From: Sphingomonas yabuuchiae
Lineage (GTDB): Bacteria; Pseudomonadota; Alphaproteobacteria; Sphingomonadales; Sphingomonadaceae
DNA: 64,000 nt
Reading direction: 5' to 3'
NCBI RefSeq assembly: GCF_014199595.1
Contig: NZ_JACHNX010000005.1
Coordinates: 124,001-188,000 of the forward strand
Both the position numbers and the translations under genes were made by a program. The notes beneath the pieces are model-generated. The model was not told the DNA's origin, ran no database searches, and worked only from the letters and a program-made list of their open reading frames with translations. Positions within the stretch are counted from its first letter, which is position 1. Every line of letters begins with the position of its first letter. Below are positions 27,616-38,381 of the stretch, in pieces.

Positions 27616-28763
27616 GCCGTCACTTCGTCCTCGCCGCCGGGGGTACCGGCGGCCATATGGTTCCCGCCGCCGCGCTGGCGGCCGAGCTGACCCGGCGCGG
27701 CCACCGCGTCGCCCTGGTGTCCGACGCGCGCGGCGTGCGCTTCCCGGGACTGTTCGAGGATATCCAGACGCATGTCCTGCCCGCCGGGCGCTTTTCGGGC
27801 GGGCCGGTCGGCTGGGCCAAGGCGCTGCGCGAGATGTGGCGTGGCCGGGCGATGGCGCGCGAACTCTACAAGACCTTCCGTCCGGCGGCGGTGATCGGTT
27901 TCGGCGGCTATCCGGCGATGCCCGCTTTGCTGGCGGCGTTTGCGGAAGGGATTCCGACCGCCATCCATGAGCAGAACGCCGTGCTGGGCCGGGTCAACCG
28001 GCTGGTCGCGGGCAAGGTCGATGCGATCGCTTTGTCCTATGAGGATACGCAGCGGCTGAGCGCCAAGCACGGGGACAAGACCCGGCTGGTCGGCAATCCG
28101 GTGCGCGACCAAGTGCTGGCGCTTCGCGCGCGGCCCTATCCGCTGCTGGAGGAGGACGGCATCTTCCGCGTCCTCGTCACCGGCGGCAGCCAGGGCGCGA
28201 GCATCCTGTCCCAAGTCGTGCCCGATGGCCTTGCCATGCTGCCCGTCACCTTCCGGCGGCGCTTGCAGGTGACGCATCAGGCGCGGATCGAGGATATCGA
28301 CGCGGTGCGCGCCAAATATGCCGAGCATGAGATTCCGGCCGAACTCGCCACCTATCTGCCCGACCTGCCCGAGCAGCTCGCCTGGGCGCATCTGGTGATC
28401 GCGCGGGCGGGGGCTTCGACGCTGGCCGAGCTGACGGTCGCGGGCCGCCCGGCGATCCTGGTGCCGCTGCCCTCGGCGACCGACGATCACCAGACGGTGA
28501 ACGCGCGCGAGATGACGAAGGCGGGCGGCGCGCGGACCATCGCGCAGGGTGACTTCACGCCCGTGGAACTCGCCAAGCAGATGCAGAAGCTGGGCCTCGA
28601 CCCGGCGGCGCTAGAGAATGCGGCGGGCCGTGCTCGCGCCTGTGGACGGCCCGAGGCGGCGAGCGATCTTGCCGATCTGGTCGAGAGCCTCGACGCGCCG
28701 CGCATGGTCTTGCCGGTGGGCAAATCGCAAAGGACACGGAATTTGGCGGGAGCAGGCGCATGA
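27612..28763 (+). CDS. murG: undecaprenyldiphospho-muramoylpentapeptide beta-N-acetylglucosaminyltransferase
   Basis: 383-aa GT-B enzyme that makes lipid II on the inner face of the cytoplasmic membrane. The N-terminal glycine-rich loop [19 protein letters not shown] (residues 8-26), a second loop [27 protein letters not shown], and the C-terminal donor site [15 protein letters not shown] and [24 protein letters not shown] are diagnostic. ATG at 27612 within a 4-nt overlap with ftsW; an in-frame GTG at 27600 is rejected as it would extend the overlap. The C-terminal tail after residue 360 is longer and basic. Confidence 0.96.
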   Translation: MSRHFVLAAGGTGGHMVPAAALAAELTRRGHRVALVSDARGVRFPGLFEDIQTHVLPAGRFSGGPVGWAKALREMWRGRAMARELYKTFRPAAVIGFGGYPAMPALLAAFAEGIPTAIHEQNAVLGRVNRLVAGKVDAIALSYEDTQRLSAKHGDKTRLVGNPVRDQVLALRARPYPLLEEDGIFRVLVTGGSQGASILSQVVPDGLAMLPVTFRRRLQVTHQARIEDIDAVRAKYAEHEIPAELATYLPDLPEQLAWAHLVIARAGASTLAELTVAGRPAILVPLPSATDDHQTVNAREMTKAGGARTIAQGDFTPVELAKQMQKLGLDPAALENAAGRARACGRPEAASDLADLVESLDAPRMVLPVGKSQRTRNLAGAGA

Positions 28764-30175
28764 AGGGCGTCGCCACGGATATCGGCACGATCCATTTCGT
28801 CGGCATCGGCGGCATCGGCATGTCGGGCATTGCCGAGGTGATGAAGAATCTCGGCTACCGGGTGCAGGGCTCCGACGTGGCCGAGGGCTATGTAGTGCAG
28901 GGCCTGCGCGACAAGGGTATTCCGGTTGCCATCGGTCATGCGGCGGACAATCTGGGCGATGCGGCGGTGGTCGTGACCTCGACCGCGATCACCCGGTCGA
29001 ACCCCGAAGTCGAAGCCGCGCTGGAGCGCCGCATCCCCGTGGTGCGCCGCGCTGAGATGCTGGCCGAGCTGATGCGACTGAAGTCGACCGTGGCGGTGGC
29101 GGGCACGCATGGCAAGACCACGACCACCTCGATGGTCGCGGCGCTGCTGGATGCGGGCGGGGTCGACCCGACCGTCATCAATGGCGGCATCATCAACAGC
29201 TATGGCTCGAACGCGCGCCTGGGCGCCAGCGACTGGATGGTCGTCGAGGCGGACGAGAGCGACGGCAGCTTCCTGCGCCTCGACGGCACGATCGCGGTCG
29301 TGACCAATATCGATCCCGAACATCTCGACCATTACGGCTCGTTCGACCGGGTGAAGGACGCGTTCGTCGAGTTCGTCGAGAATGTGCCCTTCTACGGCGC
29401 GGCCCTGCTCTGCCTCGATCACCCGGAGGTGCAGAACATCCTGCCGCGCGTTCGCGACCGGCGCGTCGTGACCTATGGCTTCTCGGCGCAGGCGGACGTG
29501 CGCGGCGTCAACGTCACGCCGATTCCCGGCGGCAACCGGTTCGAGGCGATCATCCGCAACCGCGACGGCTCCAGCCGTTCGATCGAGGGCATCGAGCTGC
29601 CCATGCCCGGCCGCCACAATGTCCAGAATGCGCTGGCCGCGATCGGCGTGGCGCTGGAGCTGGGCATCGAGGATGCGACCATCCAACAGGGCTTCAGCCA
29701 GTTTGGCGGGGTCAAGCGGCGCTTCACCAAGGTCGGCGAGATCGCGGTCGATGGCGGCACCGCGACCGTGATCGACGATTACGGCCATCACCCGGTCGAG
29801 ATTCGCGCGGTGCTGGCCGCCGCCCGCGAAGGTGCCCGCGGTCGTGTGATCGCGGTGGTGCAGCCGCACCGCTTCACCCGGCTCGGCAATCTGATGGAGG
29901 AGTTCCAGACCGCGTTCAACGATGCCGACCGCGTGCTGGTGACCCCGGTCTTCGCAGCGGGAGAGCAGCCGATCGAGGGCGTCGACGCCTCCGCCTTGGT
30001 CGAGGGGCTGAAGCGGCGCGGGCATCGCTCGACTGCGACGGTCGCCGACGCCGATGGGCTGGCCGAGGAACTGGCGGGCTCGATCCGCGCCGATGACATG
30101 ATCGTTTGTTTGGGCGCGGGCGACATCACCAAATGGGCGGCGGGTCTGGCAAGCGCCGTCGAGGCGCGCCGATGA
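28760..30175 (+). CDS. murC: UDP-N-acetylmuramate--L-alanine ligase
   Basis: 471-aa Mur ligase that starts stem-peptide synthesis with L-alanine. The opening [18 protein letters not shown] (residues 9-26), ATP-binding [45 protein letters not shown]-type block and the late [18 protein letters not shown] are all present. ATGA overlaps with murG and murB. Confidence 0.97.
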   Translation: MKGVATDIGTIHFVGIGGIGMSGIAEVMKNLGYRVQGSDVAEGYVVQGLRDKGIPVAIGHAADNLGDAAVVVTSTAITRSNPEVEAALERRIPVVRRAEMLAELMRLKSTVAVAGTHGKTTTTSMVAALLDAGGVDPTVINGGIINSYGSNARLGASDWMVVEADESDGSFLRLDGTIAVVTNIDPEHLDHYGSFDRVKDAFVEFVENVPFYGAALLCLDHPEVQNILPRVRDRRVVTYGFSAQADVRGVNVTPIPGGNRFEAIIRNRDGSSRSIEGIELPMPGRHNVQNALAAIGVALELGIEDATIQQGFSQFGGVKRRFTKVGEIAVDGGTATVIDDYGHHPVEIRAVLAAAREGARGRVIAVVQPHRFTRLGNLMEEFQTAFNDADRVLVTPVFAAGEQPIEGVDASALVEGLKRRGHRSTATVADADGLAEELAGSIRADDMIVCLGAGDITKWAAGLASAVEARR

Positions 30176-31059
30176 ACCTGCCCGACACCGCCGGCCGATT
30201 GACGCACGCCGCGCCGCTCGCGCCGCTCGTGTGGTTCAAGGCGGGCGGACCGGCTGAATATCTGCTGGAGCCCAAGGACACCGACGACCTGTCGGCGTTC
30301 CTGAGGGGACTCGGGGGCGAGACGCCCGTCATGGCACTGGGCCTGGGCTCCAATCTGATCGTGCGCGACGGCGGCGTGCCGGGCGTCGTGATCCGGCTCG
30401 GCAAGCCGTTCAGCTATGCGCGGGCCGGGGAGGGGCACCTCATCACCTGTGGCGGCGGCACCTCGGGCATTCTCGTCTCGTCCAATGCGCGCGATGCGGG
30501 CATCGGCGGGCTGGAGTTTCTGCGTTCGATCCCCGGCACGGTCGGCGGCTTCGTGCGGATGAACGGCGGCGCCTATGGCCGCGAGGTGGCGGACGTGCTG
30601 GTTTCCGCCACGGTTGTGCGTCGTGACGGCACGGTCGAGACGCTGGGTGTCGCCGATCTGGAATATACCTATCGCCACTCCAACCTGACCGACGGCACGG
30701 TGGTGGTCGAGGCGACCTTTCGGGGCCACGCCGCCGAACCCGCCGACATCCAGGCGGAGATGGACCGCATCGCCGCTGCGCGTGAGGCGTCGCAACCGCT
30801 GCGGTCCAAGACCGGCGGCTCGACCTTCAAGAATCCGGACGGGCACAAGGCCTGGGCGCTGGTCGATGCGGCGGGTTGTCGCGGGCTGACGCTGGGCGAT
30901 GCGCAGGTGTCTGAAAAACATTGCAATTTCCTGCTCAACCTCGGCAACGCCACGGCGGCGGAGATCGAGGCGCTGGGCGAGGATGTACGCGCCCGGGTCA
31001 AGGCGCAGTCGGGCGTTTGCCTCGAATGGGAAATACAAAGAGTGGGAATCGCGAAGTGA
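30172..31059 (+). CDS. murB: UDP-N-acetylenolpyruvoylglucosamine reductase
   Basis: 295-aa FAD enzyme that reduces UDP-GlcNAc-enolpyruvate with NADPH to give UDP-MurNAc. Landmarks are [14 protein letters not shown] (residues 18-31), [21 protein letters not shown], the catalytic-region [20 protein letters not shown], and [24 protein letters not shown], which carries the Ser that protonates the intermediate. ATG in a 4-nt overlap with murC; the GTG of ddl overlaps its stop. It is of the shorter type I/II branch seen in alphaproteobacteria. Confidence 0.96.
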   Translation: MNLPDTAGRLTHAAPLAPLVWFKAGGPAEYLLEPKDTDDLSAFLRGLGGETPVMALGLGSNLIVRDGGVPGVVIRLGKPFSYARAGEGHLITCGGGTSGILVSSNARDAGIGGLEFLRSIPGTVGGFVRMNGGAYGREVADVLVSATVVRRDGTVETLGVADLEYTYRHSNLTDGTVVVEATFRGHAAEPADIQAEMDRIAAAREASQPLRSKTGGSTFKNPDGHKAWALVDAAGCRGLTLGDAQVSEKHCNFLLNLGNATAAEIEALGEDVRARVKAQSGVCLEWEIQRVGIAK

Positions 31060-32018
31060 CCGACAATCTGCATATCGCGGTTCTGATGGGCGGCTGGTCG
31101 GCGGAGCGGCCGGTGTCGCTGATGTCCGGTGCAGGCGTCGCCGACGCGCTGGAGCGGAACGGCCACCGCGTCACCCGGATCGACATGGACCGCGACCTCG
31201 CGGCCAGGCTGACGCAAGCCAAGCCCGACATCGTCTTCAACGCGCTGCACGGTTCGCCCGGCGAGGACGGCACGGTGCAGGGGATGCTCGACCTGATGGG
31301 TATTCCTTACACCCATTCGGGCCTCGCCACCTCGGTCATCGCGATCGACAAGGTGCTGACCAAGCAGGCACTGGTTCCCCATGGCATCCCCATGCCCGGC
31401 GGCCGCATCGTGAAGTCGGAGGATCTGTTCGCCGCCGATCCGCTGCCGCGCCCCTATGTGCTCAAGCCCGTGAACGAGGGTTCCTCGGTCGGCGTCGCGA
31501 TCGTCACCGACACCAGCAACCACGGCCAGCCCATCGCACGCGATGCCGCCGGTCCCTGGGCCGAGTTCGAGGAATTGCTGGCCGAGCCCTATATCCGGGG
31601 CCGTGAGCTGACCACCGCCGTGCTGGGCAACCGCGCGTTGGGCGTCACCGAGTTGAAGCCCAAGAATGGCTGGTACGACTTCGACGCGAAATACACCGAC
31701 GGCCTGACCGAGCATGTCTGCCCCGCGCAGATTCCCGACGAGATCGCCGAGGCGTGCAAGTCGCTGGCGCTGGAGGCGCATCGCATCCTGGGCTGTCGCG
31801 GTGCCTCGCGCTCCGACTTCCGCTGGGATGACGAGCGCGGCGTCGACGGGCTGTTCCTGCTGGAGGTCAACACCCAGCCGGGTATGACCCCGCTCAGCCT
31901 GGTGCCCGAACAGGGCCGCCATGTCGGCATGGATTACGACACGCTGGTCCAGGCGATCGTCGATGAGGCGCTAGCCTGGTACCGGGCCAATCCGACCGAG
32001 CGGGAACGCGCGGGATGA
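31056..32018 (+). CDS. ddl: D-alanine--D-alanine ligase
   Basis: 320-aa ATP-grasp enzyme that makes the D-Ala-D-Ala dipeptide used by MurF. Landmarks: VLMGGWSAERPVSLMSG near the start (family GGxSxExxVS), NALHGSPGEDGTVQGMLDLMGIPYTHSG, KPVNEGSSVGVAIV, and the metal-binding FLLEVNTQPGMTPLSLVPEQ near residue 290. The GTG at 31056 is fixed by the 4-nt overlap with murB; the frame extends upstream but within murB. Overlaps ftsQ by 4 nt. Confidence 0.96.
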   Translation: MTDNLHIAVLMGGWSAERPVSLMSGAGVADALERNGHRVTRIDMDRDLAARLTQAKPDIVFNALHGSPGEDGTVQGMLDLMGIPYTHSGLATSVIAIDKVLTKQALVPHGIPMPGGRIVKSEDLFAADPLPRPYVLKPVNEGSSVGVAIVTDTSNHGQPIARDAAGPWAEFEELLAEPYIRGRELTTAVLGNRALGVTELKPKNGWYDFDAKYTDGLTEHVCPAQIPDEIAEACKSLALEAHRILGCRGASRSDFRWDDERGVDGLFLLEVNTQPGMTPLSLVPEQGRHVGMDYDTLVQAIVDEALAWYRANPTERERAG

Positions 32019-32983
32019 GTCGCACGATCAAGCGCGGCCCCCCGCCGCGCCGTCCGGCGCCGCGTCGCCGCCAGCCGGTCAAGCGCGTCACGCTGGCGCA
32101 GCGCCTGCTGGCCAAGGTGCCGGTCAGCGAGGAGACGATCAAGAAGGCCGTCACCTGGACGATCCTGGGCGGTGCGGGCGCAGCGGTGCTGGCGGTCGCG
32201 ACCTATGTCGGCGTGCCCGGCATGATCGGCACCGCCATCGCCGAACAGGCGGGCCATGCCGGATTTCGTGTCCAGCAGATCGAGGTGACGGGCCTGAAGC
32301 GCATGGACCGGATGACCGTCTATGCCGTCGCGCTCGACCAGCAGAGCCGGGCGATGCCGCTGGTCAATCTGGAAGACGTGCGTGCCAAGCTGCTCCGCTA
32401 TGGCTGGATCAAGGACGCGCATGTCTCGCGCCGCCTGCCCGACACGCTGCTCGTCGATATCGAAGAGCGGACCCCGGCGGCGGTATGGCAGGACAATGGC
32501 CAGCTGACCCTGATCGACGCGGGCGGCGTGCTGCTGGAGCCGGTGCGGGCCGAGGCGATGCCCGACCTGCCGCTGATCATCGGGCCGGGCGCCAATCTGC
32601 AGGAGCCCGCCTATCAGGCGTTGCTGTCGGCTGCGCCTGCGCTGAAGCCGCGCGTGAAGGCGGCGACCTGGATCGGCAATCGCCGCTGGGACATCACCTT
32701 CGACAGCGGCGAGACGCTGGCGCTGCCCGAGGACGGGGCAGGGGCGGCGCTGATGAAGTTCGCCGCGATGGACGGCTCGCGGCCGCTGCTCGGGCGCGGC
32801 TGGCTGCGCTTCGACATGCGCGACCCCGCAAAGCTGGTTGCGCGAAAGCCCGGTTTGAATCAGAATCACGCGCTCGCCGATCCGGCCAAGGCCGGGGATG
32901 TGGGTAGCGATCCAGCGTCCGGGAATGACGCGGGTGGGGCGGCATCCGAAGGGGCGGCGGCTCCGGGGGCAGTACAGGGGTAG
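32015..32983 (+). CDS. ftsQ: cell division protein FtsQ
   Basis: 322-aa bitopic divisome protein. A basic, Pro/Arg-rich cytoplasmic part (residues 1-48) precedes one membrane helix (about 49-72, AVTWTILGGAGAAVLAVATYVGV), then a POTRA domain with FRVQQIEVTGLKRMDRMTVY and the beta domain with LPDTLLVDIEERTPAAVWQDNGQLTLIDAGGVLL. It bridges FtsL/FtsB to other divisome proteins in the periplasm. The last 50 residues are low-complexity Ala/Gly. Coupled to ddl by ATGA; ftsA starts 7 nt after the stop. Confidence 0.93.
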   Translation: MSRTIKRGPPPRRPAPRRRQPVKRVTLAQRLLAKVPVSEETIKKAVTWTILGGAGAAVLAVATYVGVPGMIGTAIAEQAGHAGFRVQQIEVTGLKRMDRMTVYAVALDQQSRAMPLVNLEDVRAKLLRYGWIKDAHVSRRLPDTLLVDIEERTPAAVWQDNGQLTLIDAGGVLLEPVRAEAMPDLPLIIGPGANLQEPAYQALLSAAPALKPRVKAATWIGNRRWDITFDSGETLALPEDGAGAALMKFAAMDGSRPLLGRGWLRFDMRDPAKLVARKPGLNQNHALADPAKAGDVGSDPASGNDAGGAASEGAAAPGAVQG

Positions 32984-32990
32984 CAAGGTC

Positions 32991-34250
32991 ATGGCAAAGA
33001 TTGCGCCCGAAGGGTTGATTACCGCGCTGGACATCGGGTCGTCCAAGGTTTCCGCGCTGATCGCGCGCAAGGGCGATGGCGGCGAACTGATCGTGCTGGG
33101 TACCGGCCAGCGCGAAAGCCGGGGCGTCAAGCGCGGCTATATCGCCGATATGGGCGCGACCGAGGCGGCGGTGCGCGAGGCGGTCGAGCAGGCCGAGCGG
33201 ATCGCCGGGCTGAACATCGAGAATGTCTGGGTCGGCTTTTCGGCCGGTGGCCTGGTGTCCGATGTGGCCGAGGTCGAGTTCGAACTGGGCGGCCATCAGG
33301 TCGAGCAGGGGGATATCGACGCGCTGCTGGCGGCCGGGCGCAACTCGATTGATCCGCAGGGGCGCATGGTGCTGCATGCGCAGCCCGCGCTCTATACGCT
33401 CGATGGGCTAACGGGTGTGAAGAAGCCGCTGGGGCTGCATGCCGACCGGCTGGGCGTGCACATCCATGTCGTCGCCGCCGATGGCTCGCCGGTGCGCAAC
33501 CTCGACCTGTGCGTCCGCTCGGCGCATCTGGAGGTGAAGTCGATCATCGCCGCCCCCGTCGCGACCGGCCTTGCCTGCCTGTCCGACGAGGAGCGCGAAC
33601 TGGGCGTCGCGCTGGTCGAGATGGGGGCGGGGATCACCAATGTCTCGCTGTTCGCGGGCGGAATGCTGGTCGGGCTCTGCTCGCTGCCGATGGGCGCGGC
33701 GGACATTACCGACGATGTGGCCTCGGCCTTCGGCACGCGCCGCCAGATGGCCGAGCGGATGAAGTGCTTCCATGGCTCGGCCAATGCGTCCCCGCGCGAC
33801 AATCACGACATGATCCAGGTCACGCCCATCTCGGCCGAGGATGGCGGCGATACGATGCAGATCACCAAGGCGCAGCTGATCGGCGTGATCCGCCAGCGGC
33901 TGGAGCACCAGATGGGCGAGATTCGCAAGGCGCTCCAGCATCTGAAGTTCGAGGGGCCGGTCGGGCGTCAGGTCGTGCTGACCGGCGGCGGGGCGGAGTT
34001 GAAGGGCATTGCCGATTACGCGCAGCAGGCGCTGGGCCGCTCGGTTCGGATCGGCCGACCGCGCGGGCTGACCGGCCTGCCCGATGCGCATGGCGGCCCC
34101 GCTTTCGCGACGCTGGCGGGCCTGGCTTTCTATGCCGCGACCGACCCGATCGACCTGCGCAGCATCCCGGCGGTGAACCAGACGGTGCACCGGCCGAGCG
34201 GCATGGGGCTGTTCCGGCGGCTGATTCAGGCAGCCAAGGCAAATTATTAG
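32991..34250 (+). CDS. ftsA: cell division protein FtsA
   Basis: 419-aa actin-like ATPase that tethers FtsZ to the membrane. Phosphate-binding ALDIGSSKVSALIARK is at residues 11-26, the 1C region follows, then VEMGAGITNVSLFAGG (phosphate 2) and VVLTGGGAELKGIADYAQ (adenosine motif). The end, GLFRRLIQAAKANY, looks like the amphipathic membrane-targeting helix. ATG at 32991 with AAGG box; this is one of the few dcw junctions with a small gap rather than an overlap. A terminator-like hairpin begins 3 nt after the stop. Confidence 0.95.
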   Translation: MAKIAPEGLITALDIGSSKVSALIARKGDGGELIVLGTGQRESRGVKRGYIADMGATEAAVREAVEQAERIAGLNIENVWVGFSAGGLVSDVAEVEFELGGHQVEQGDIDALLAAGRNSIDPQGRMVLHAQPALYTLDGLTGVKKPLGLHADRLGVHIHVVAADGSPVRNLDLCVRSAHLEVKSIIAAPVATGLACLSDEERELGVALVEMGAGITNVSLFAGGMLVGLCSLPMGAADITDDVASAFGTRRQMAERMKCFHGSANASPRDNHDMIQVTPISAEDGGDTMQITKAQLIGVIRQRLEHQMGEIRKALQHLKFEGPVGRQVVLTGGGAELKGIADYAQQALGRSVRIGRPRGLTGLPDAHGGPAFATLAGLAFYAATDPIDLRSIPAVNQTVHRPSGMGLFRRLIQAAKANY

Positions 34251-34252
34251 AG

Positions 34253-34278
34253 AAAAGCGTCTTATGCCTGACGCTTTT
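34253..34278 (+). terminator. terminator-like hairpin between ftsA and ftsZ
   Basis: Perfect 9-bp stem AAAAGCGTC (34253-34261) with GACGCTTTT (34270-34278), 8-nt loop, only four T's at the end. It could attenuate readthrough from the upstream cluster or protect the ftsA message, letting ftsZ be set by its own promoter. A second small stem, CCCGGTC / GACCGGG, is in the ftsZ leader at 34327-34350. Confidence 0.55.
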
Positions 34279-34370
34279 GGGTTGGCACTTGGCCCAGGTC
34301 TGGTGCACTAACGGTTAATTCATGGGCCCGGTCTTTGCGTACCGACCGGGAACGGCGGAGTAGAATTGGG

Positions 34371-35903
34371 ATGAGCATCGAATTCATCGCACCCGAGGTC
34401 GACGAACTGACGCCGCGTATCGCGGTGATCGGCGTCGGCGGTGCCGGCGGCAACGCGATCGCGAACATGATGCGCGCCGAGGTACAGGGCGTGGATTTCC
34501 TCGTCGCCAACACCGACGCGCAGGCACTGAAGCAGTCGATCGCGCCGCAGCGTATCCAGCTGGGTGCGAAGATCACGCAGGGGTTGGGCGCGGGCAGCCG
34601 TCCCGAGATCGGTCGCGCGGCCGCCGAAGAGACGATCGACGACCTGTCGCGTCTGCTCGAGGGCAGCCACATGTGCTTCATCGCCGCGGGCATGGGCGGC
34701 GGCACCGGCACCGGTGCCGCCCCGGTCATCGCCAAGGCGGCGCGCGACATGGGCATCCTGACCGTCGGCGTCGTGACCAAGCCCTTCGCCTTTGAAGGCA
34801 ATCGCCGCGCCAAGTCGGCCGATGGAGGCATCGAAGAGCTTCAGAAATATGTCGATACGCTCATCGTCATCCCCAACCAGAACCTGTTCCTGATCGCCAA
34901 CGCCAACACGACCTTCAAGGAAGCGTTCGCGATGGCGGACGAGGTGCTGCAGCAGGGCGTGCGCGGCATCACCGACCTGATGGTCATGCCGGGCCTCATC
35001 AACCTCGACTTCGCCGACGTCCGCTCGGTGATGCAGGAGATGGGCAAGGCGATGATGGGCACCGGCGAGGCCACCGGCGACAATCGCGCCATTGAGGCGG
35101 CGCAGAAGGCGATCGCCAACCCGCTGCTCGACGGCGTGTCGATGCAGGGTGCCAAGGGCGTCATCATCTCGATCACCGGCGGCGACGACATGCGCCTGCT
35201 CGAGGTCGACGAGGCCGCGAACCACATCCGCGAGCTGGTCGATCCGGACGCCAACATCATCTGGGGTTCGGCCTTCAATCCCGAGCTGGAAGGCCGTATC
35301 CGCGTGTCGGTCGTCGCGACCGGCATCGATGCCGACCTGAAGGTCGCGCCGTCGCCTTCGGAAGCGAACCGCAGCGGCTTCAGCATGGGTGGCATGGCCC
35401 GCAAGTCGGACGAAACGCCCAGCTATCGCCCGAGCGAGCCCGCCGCCGCCCCTGCGCCGCAGGCCAGCGTGGCCCCGGCCGCCCCGGTCGAGCAGCCGGT
35501 CGCGGCTCCCGCACCGGCCCCGGTGGCCGCTCCCGTCGCGTCGAGCGTCGCCGCACCGGTCGCCAAGCCCGCGCCCGCACCGGCCCCCGCGCCGGTGGCG
35601 GATGACGAGTTGGTGCTGGGTGCCGACACCATCGTTCCGGCTCCCGCTCCCGCCACGCCGTCGCATCCTGCCGCCGTCGAGCCCGCGCCGGGCAGCGACG
35701 AGGCCCGCCGCCGCTGGCTGGCCCCCGGCAGCGAAGCCGGTGAGGCCCCCGCACAGCCCGCGCCGCGCGTAAAGCTGGGTGGCACGCTGTTCGAGCGTAT
35801 GTCGAACGCGGCCCGTGGTGCGCAGCGTGACGAGAATGCGCAGGGTGGGTCGGACTCGTCGCTGGACATTCCGCGCTTCCTGCACCGGCAGAACAACCAG
35901 TAA
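34371..35903 (+). CDS. ftsZ: cell division GTPase FtsZ
   Basis: 510-aa tubulin-like GTPase that forms the Z ring. Globular core is residues 1-320: [14 protein letters not shown] (18-31), the GTP signature [18 protein letters not shown] near residue 108, and [11 protein letters not shown]-type T7 loop ([11 protein letters not shown]). A long Pro/Ala/Val linker (about residues 345-470) leads to the conserved C-terminal peptide [13 protein letters not shown] that binds FtsA. The ATG at 34371 has GGCGGAG upstream; a TTG at 34335 is in frame but unlikely. Linker length is typical of alphaproteobacteria. Confidence 0.97.
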   Translation: MSIEFIAPEVDELTPRIAVIGVGGAGGNAIANMMRAEVQGVDFLVANTDAQALKQSIAPQRIQLGAKITQGLGAGSRPEIGRAAAEETIDDLSRLLEGSHMCFIAAGMGGGTGTGAAPVIAKAARDMGILTVGVVTKPFAFEGNRRAKSADGGIEELQKYVDTLIVIPNQNLFLIANANTTFKEAFAMADEVLQQGVRGITDLMVMPGLINLDFADVRSVMQEMGKAMMGTGEATGDNRAIEAAQKAIANPLLDGVSMQGAKGVIISITGGDDMRLLEVDEAANHIRELVDPDANIIWGSAFNPELEGRIRVSVVATGIDADLKVAPSPSEANRSGFSMGGMARKSDETPSYRPSEPAAAPAPQASVAPAAPVEQPVAAPAPAPVAAPVASSVAAPVAKPAPAPAPAPVADDELVLGADTIVPAPAPATPSHPAAVEPAPGSDEARRRWLAPGSEAGEAPAQPAPRVKLGGTLFERMSNAARGAQRDENAQGGSDSSLDIPRFLHRQNNQ

Positions 35904-35940
35904 TCTCCCGCCCGGCTTGCCGGGACGAGGATAGGGTAGG

Positions 35941-35973
35941 GGCCCGCGCGAGATGATCGCGCGGGCCTTTTTT
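35941..35973 (+). terminator. strong intrinsic terminator closing the dcw cluster
   Basis: Perfect 11-bp stem GGCCCGCGCGA / TCGCGCGGGCC, 5-nt loop GATGA and a T6 run, 37 nt after the ftsZ stop. Confidence 0.92.
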
Positions 35974-36014
35974 CATATTGGGGGAGCTACGGCTGTGGGC
36001 ATTGCTTGCGGCTG

Positions 36015-36130
36015 GCCCTCCCCCAGCCCCTCCCGCCTGCGGGAGGGGGAGCTCTGGTGCGGGGGCGTTACTTGGCCTTCAAGTGTCGATAAAACTCCCC
36101 TCCCGCAGGCGGGAGGGGCTGGGGGAGGGC
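36015..36130. repeat. Long inverted repeat, family C type
   Basis: Arms at about 36015-36050 and 36095-36130: GCCCTCCCCCAGCCCCTCCC on the left and its reverse complement on the right, each continuing through a CCCGCCTGCGGG-type palindrome, around a 45-nt spacer. Together with the ftsZ terminator it fills the 369-base stretch 35904-36272, which has no gene. Confidence 0.8.
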
Positions 36131-36272
36131 AGGGCGGCAAGCTGCGCGGTCAGAGGCAATCCCAAAACCGCCATCTCCCCCTATTGGTCGACCGTGCGGA
36201 GCAATCGGGCGCGTGGCGCTTGCCTTAGCCATTGCCGCCGCCCGCGAAACACGCTTTATGGGCGATGGTCCC

Positions 36273-38381
36273 ATGACGTTCGCACTTTTTCCCCGCGCTT
36301 CGCTCGCGCTCGCGTTGGCCCTCGCCGCCGCGCCCGTGCCCCTTCTCGCACAGGAAGTGGTTCAGCCGCTTCCCGGCACCACCGATGCCGACAAGCTGGG
36401 GGACGTGATGCGCCGCGTCGCGCAGAACCCCCGCAACGTCGATGCGCTGGTCGAGGCGGCGGAGCTGTCCATCCATCTCGACGACCTGTCGGGTGCCGCG
36501 TCGCTGCTGGCGCGCGCGGAGAAGGTCGATGCTCGCGATCCCCGGGTCAAGGCGGGCATGGCGTCGATTCTGGTCCGTTCGGAACGCCCCGGCGAGGCGT
36601 TGCGCTATTTCACCCAGGCCGAGGCGGCGGGCATGCCCGTGGCGAAGTTCGCGGGCGATCGCGGTCTGGCCTATGACCTGATCGGCGATCAGGCACGAGC
36701 CCAGCGCGATTACCGGCTGGCCCTGGCCAATGGCGCGGGTGACGAGATCATCCGCCGCTATGCGCTGTCGCTCGGTATCTCGGGCCAGCGGGAGCAGGCG
36801 CTCGAACAGCTCGATCCGCTGCTGCGCAAGACCGACCGCGCGGCATGGCGGGCACGGGCCTTCATCCTGGCGATGGGGGGTGAACTGCCTGAGGCGACCC
36901 GGATCGCCTCGACCATGATGCCGCCGCAACTGGCGCAGGGGCTGCAGCCCTTTTTCCAGCGGCTGCCCAGCCTGCCCGCCGTCGACCGCGCCTTTGCCGT
37001 GCATTTCGGTGAGACCCGCCCGACGCCCGAGCGGCTGGCCGATGCGAAGCTGGCTCCCAACCTGCCGCCGCTGACTCCGGAAGCGCCAGTGGCGCTGGCC
37101 TCCGCGCCGGTGACGACGCCTGCTCCGGTGCCGACACGCGAGGAACGACGGCGCGGCGGGCGCAACGCGCGCGGTGTGGCGATGGCGACCAATACGACGC
37201 CGGTCACGCCCGCACCGGTGCAAATGGCGTCGACGACCACGCCCCGCGTCGTGGCGGCCGCCGCGCCGATGCGGATGGTTCAGCCCTTGCCCCAGCCGCA
37301 GTCGCAGCCGACGCCGCAGACGGTCCAGCAAACCCAGGCCCAGCCGCAACCGCAGCCGGGCTTCTCCAGCGCCTTGCCGACGGCCCCCGAAACCCGTTCA
37401 CCGGTGGCCCTGGTATCGAACACCGCGCGGCCGATGATCCAGCCGCTGCCCGCCGCATCGGCCACGGCGCCCGCGACGCCCGCCGCAACGACGCCCGCCC
37501 CGGTGACGTCGAGCCCGACCACGGCCACCGCCACCGCTATGGTTCAGCCGCTGCCCGCTGCCACCCCGTCGACACCGCCGCTCCAGATGGTGCAGGCCGT
37601 CCCCGCACCGGACCCCGTGCCTGCCAAGCCCGCGCCGGTCGCCACCGCCATGGTCCAGCCCGTCCCCAGCCAAGCCGAAGAACCCGCGCCCGCGCCGCGC
37701 CCGACGCGGGTCGCGGCCCGCCGCACGCCGCCGACCCCGGCGCGCGGGGTACGCGAAGACTCGGTTCTGGCGCGGATCGTCGCCAATCTCTCGATCCCCG
37801 CCTCCGAACTGGGCGTGGAAGGCCCCGAGCGTCCGGCCGTCATCGCGGCCAACACGCCGGTGAGCAGCGGCGCACAGCGTGTCGTCGCCGAGGCGCGCAG
37901 CAAGGCCGAGCGCGATCGCGAAGCACGCGAAAAGGCCGCCGAGGTGGCGGACGCCGCCCCGCGCGCGCCCACCGCTGCCGAACGCAAGGCGGCCGCCGCC
38001 AAGGTCGCCGCCGAGAAGAAGGCTCTCGCCGCCAAAAAGGCCGAGGCCGAGAAGAAGGCGCTTGCCGCCAAGGAAGAGGCCGAGGAAAAGAAGCGCGCGC
38101 GGGCGAACCCCGAGCGTATTTGGGTCCAGGTGGCGGGCGGCGCGAACGAGGACGACCTGCCCAAGGCCTGGGCCGCGACCAGGGCGAAGGCGCCCGAGCT
38201 GTTCGCCGCGCGCAAGGGCTACAAGACCCCGATTCGCGCGACCCACCGCGTCCTGACCGGCCCGTTCAAGACCGATGCGGAGGCGCGCGCCTTCGTCAAC
38301 CAGCTCGCCAAGAAGGGGGTTTCGGCCTTCCCCGTGACCAGCGATGCAGGGCAGGCGGTGACGCGGCTCGACGCCAAGTGA
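36273..38381 (+). CDS. exported TPR and SPOR-domain protein with a repetitive Pro/Ala linker
   Basis: 702-aa periplasmic protein. The signal peptide [26 protein letters not shown] precedes a TPR-like helical part (residues 28-240, e.g. [16 protein letters not shown] and the later [11 protein letters not shown]). The middle, about residues 250-500, is Pro/Thr/Ala-rich with repeated M(V/I)QPLP-like motifs. A Lys/Ala/Glu-rich helix (about 560-620, [20 protein letters not shown]) leads to a C-terminal SPOR domain (about 625-700, [23 protein letters not shown]), which binds denuded septal peptidoglycan. ATG 36273 is chosen for the signal peptide; an in-frame ATG at 36258 is possible. The dgt GTG overlaps its stop. 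Confidence 0.8.
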   Translation: MTFALFPRASLALALALAAAPVPLLAQEVVQPLPGTTDADKLGDVMRRVAQNPRNVDALVEAAELSIHLDDLSGAASLLARAEKVDARDPRVKAGMASILVRSERPGEALRYFTQAEAAGMPVAKFAGDRGLAYDLIGDQARAQRDYRLALANGAGDEIIRRYALSLGISGQREQALEQLDPLLRKTDRAAWRARAFILAMGGELPEATRIASTMMPPQLAQGLQPFFQRLPSLPAVDRAFAVHFGETRPTPERLADAKLAPNLPPLTPEAPVALASAPVTTPAPVPTREERRRGGRNARGVAMATNTTPVTPAPVQMASTTTPRVVAAAAPMRMVQPLPQPQSQPTPQTVQQTQAQPQPQPGFSSALPTAPETRSPVALVSNTARPMIQPLPAASATAPATPAATTPAPVTSSPTTATATAMVQPLPAATPSTPPLQMVQAVPAPDPVPAKPAPVATAMVQPVPSQAEEPAPAPRPTRVAARRTPPTPARGVREDSVLARIVANLSIPASELGVEGPERPAVIAANTPVSSGAQRVVAEARSKAERDREAREKAAEVADAAPRAPTAAERKAAAAKVAAEKKALAAKKAEAEKKALAAKEEAEEKKRARANPERIWVQVAGGANEDDLPKAWAATRAKAPELFAARKGYKTPIRATHRVLTGPFKTDAEARAFVNQLAKKGVSAFPVTSDAGQAVTRLDAK

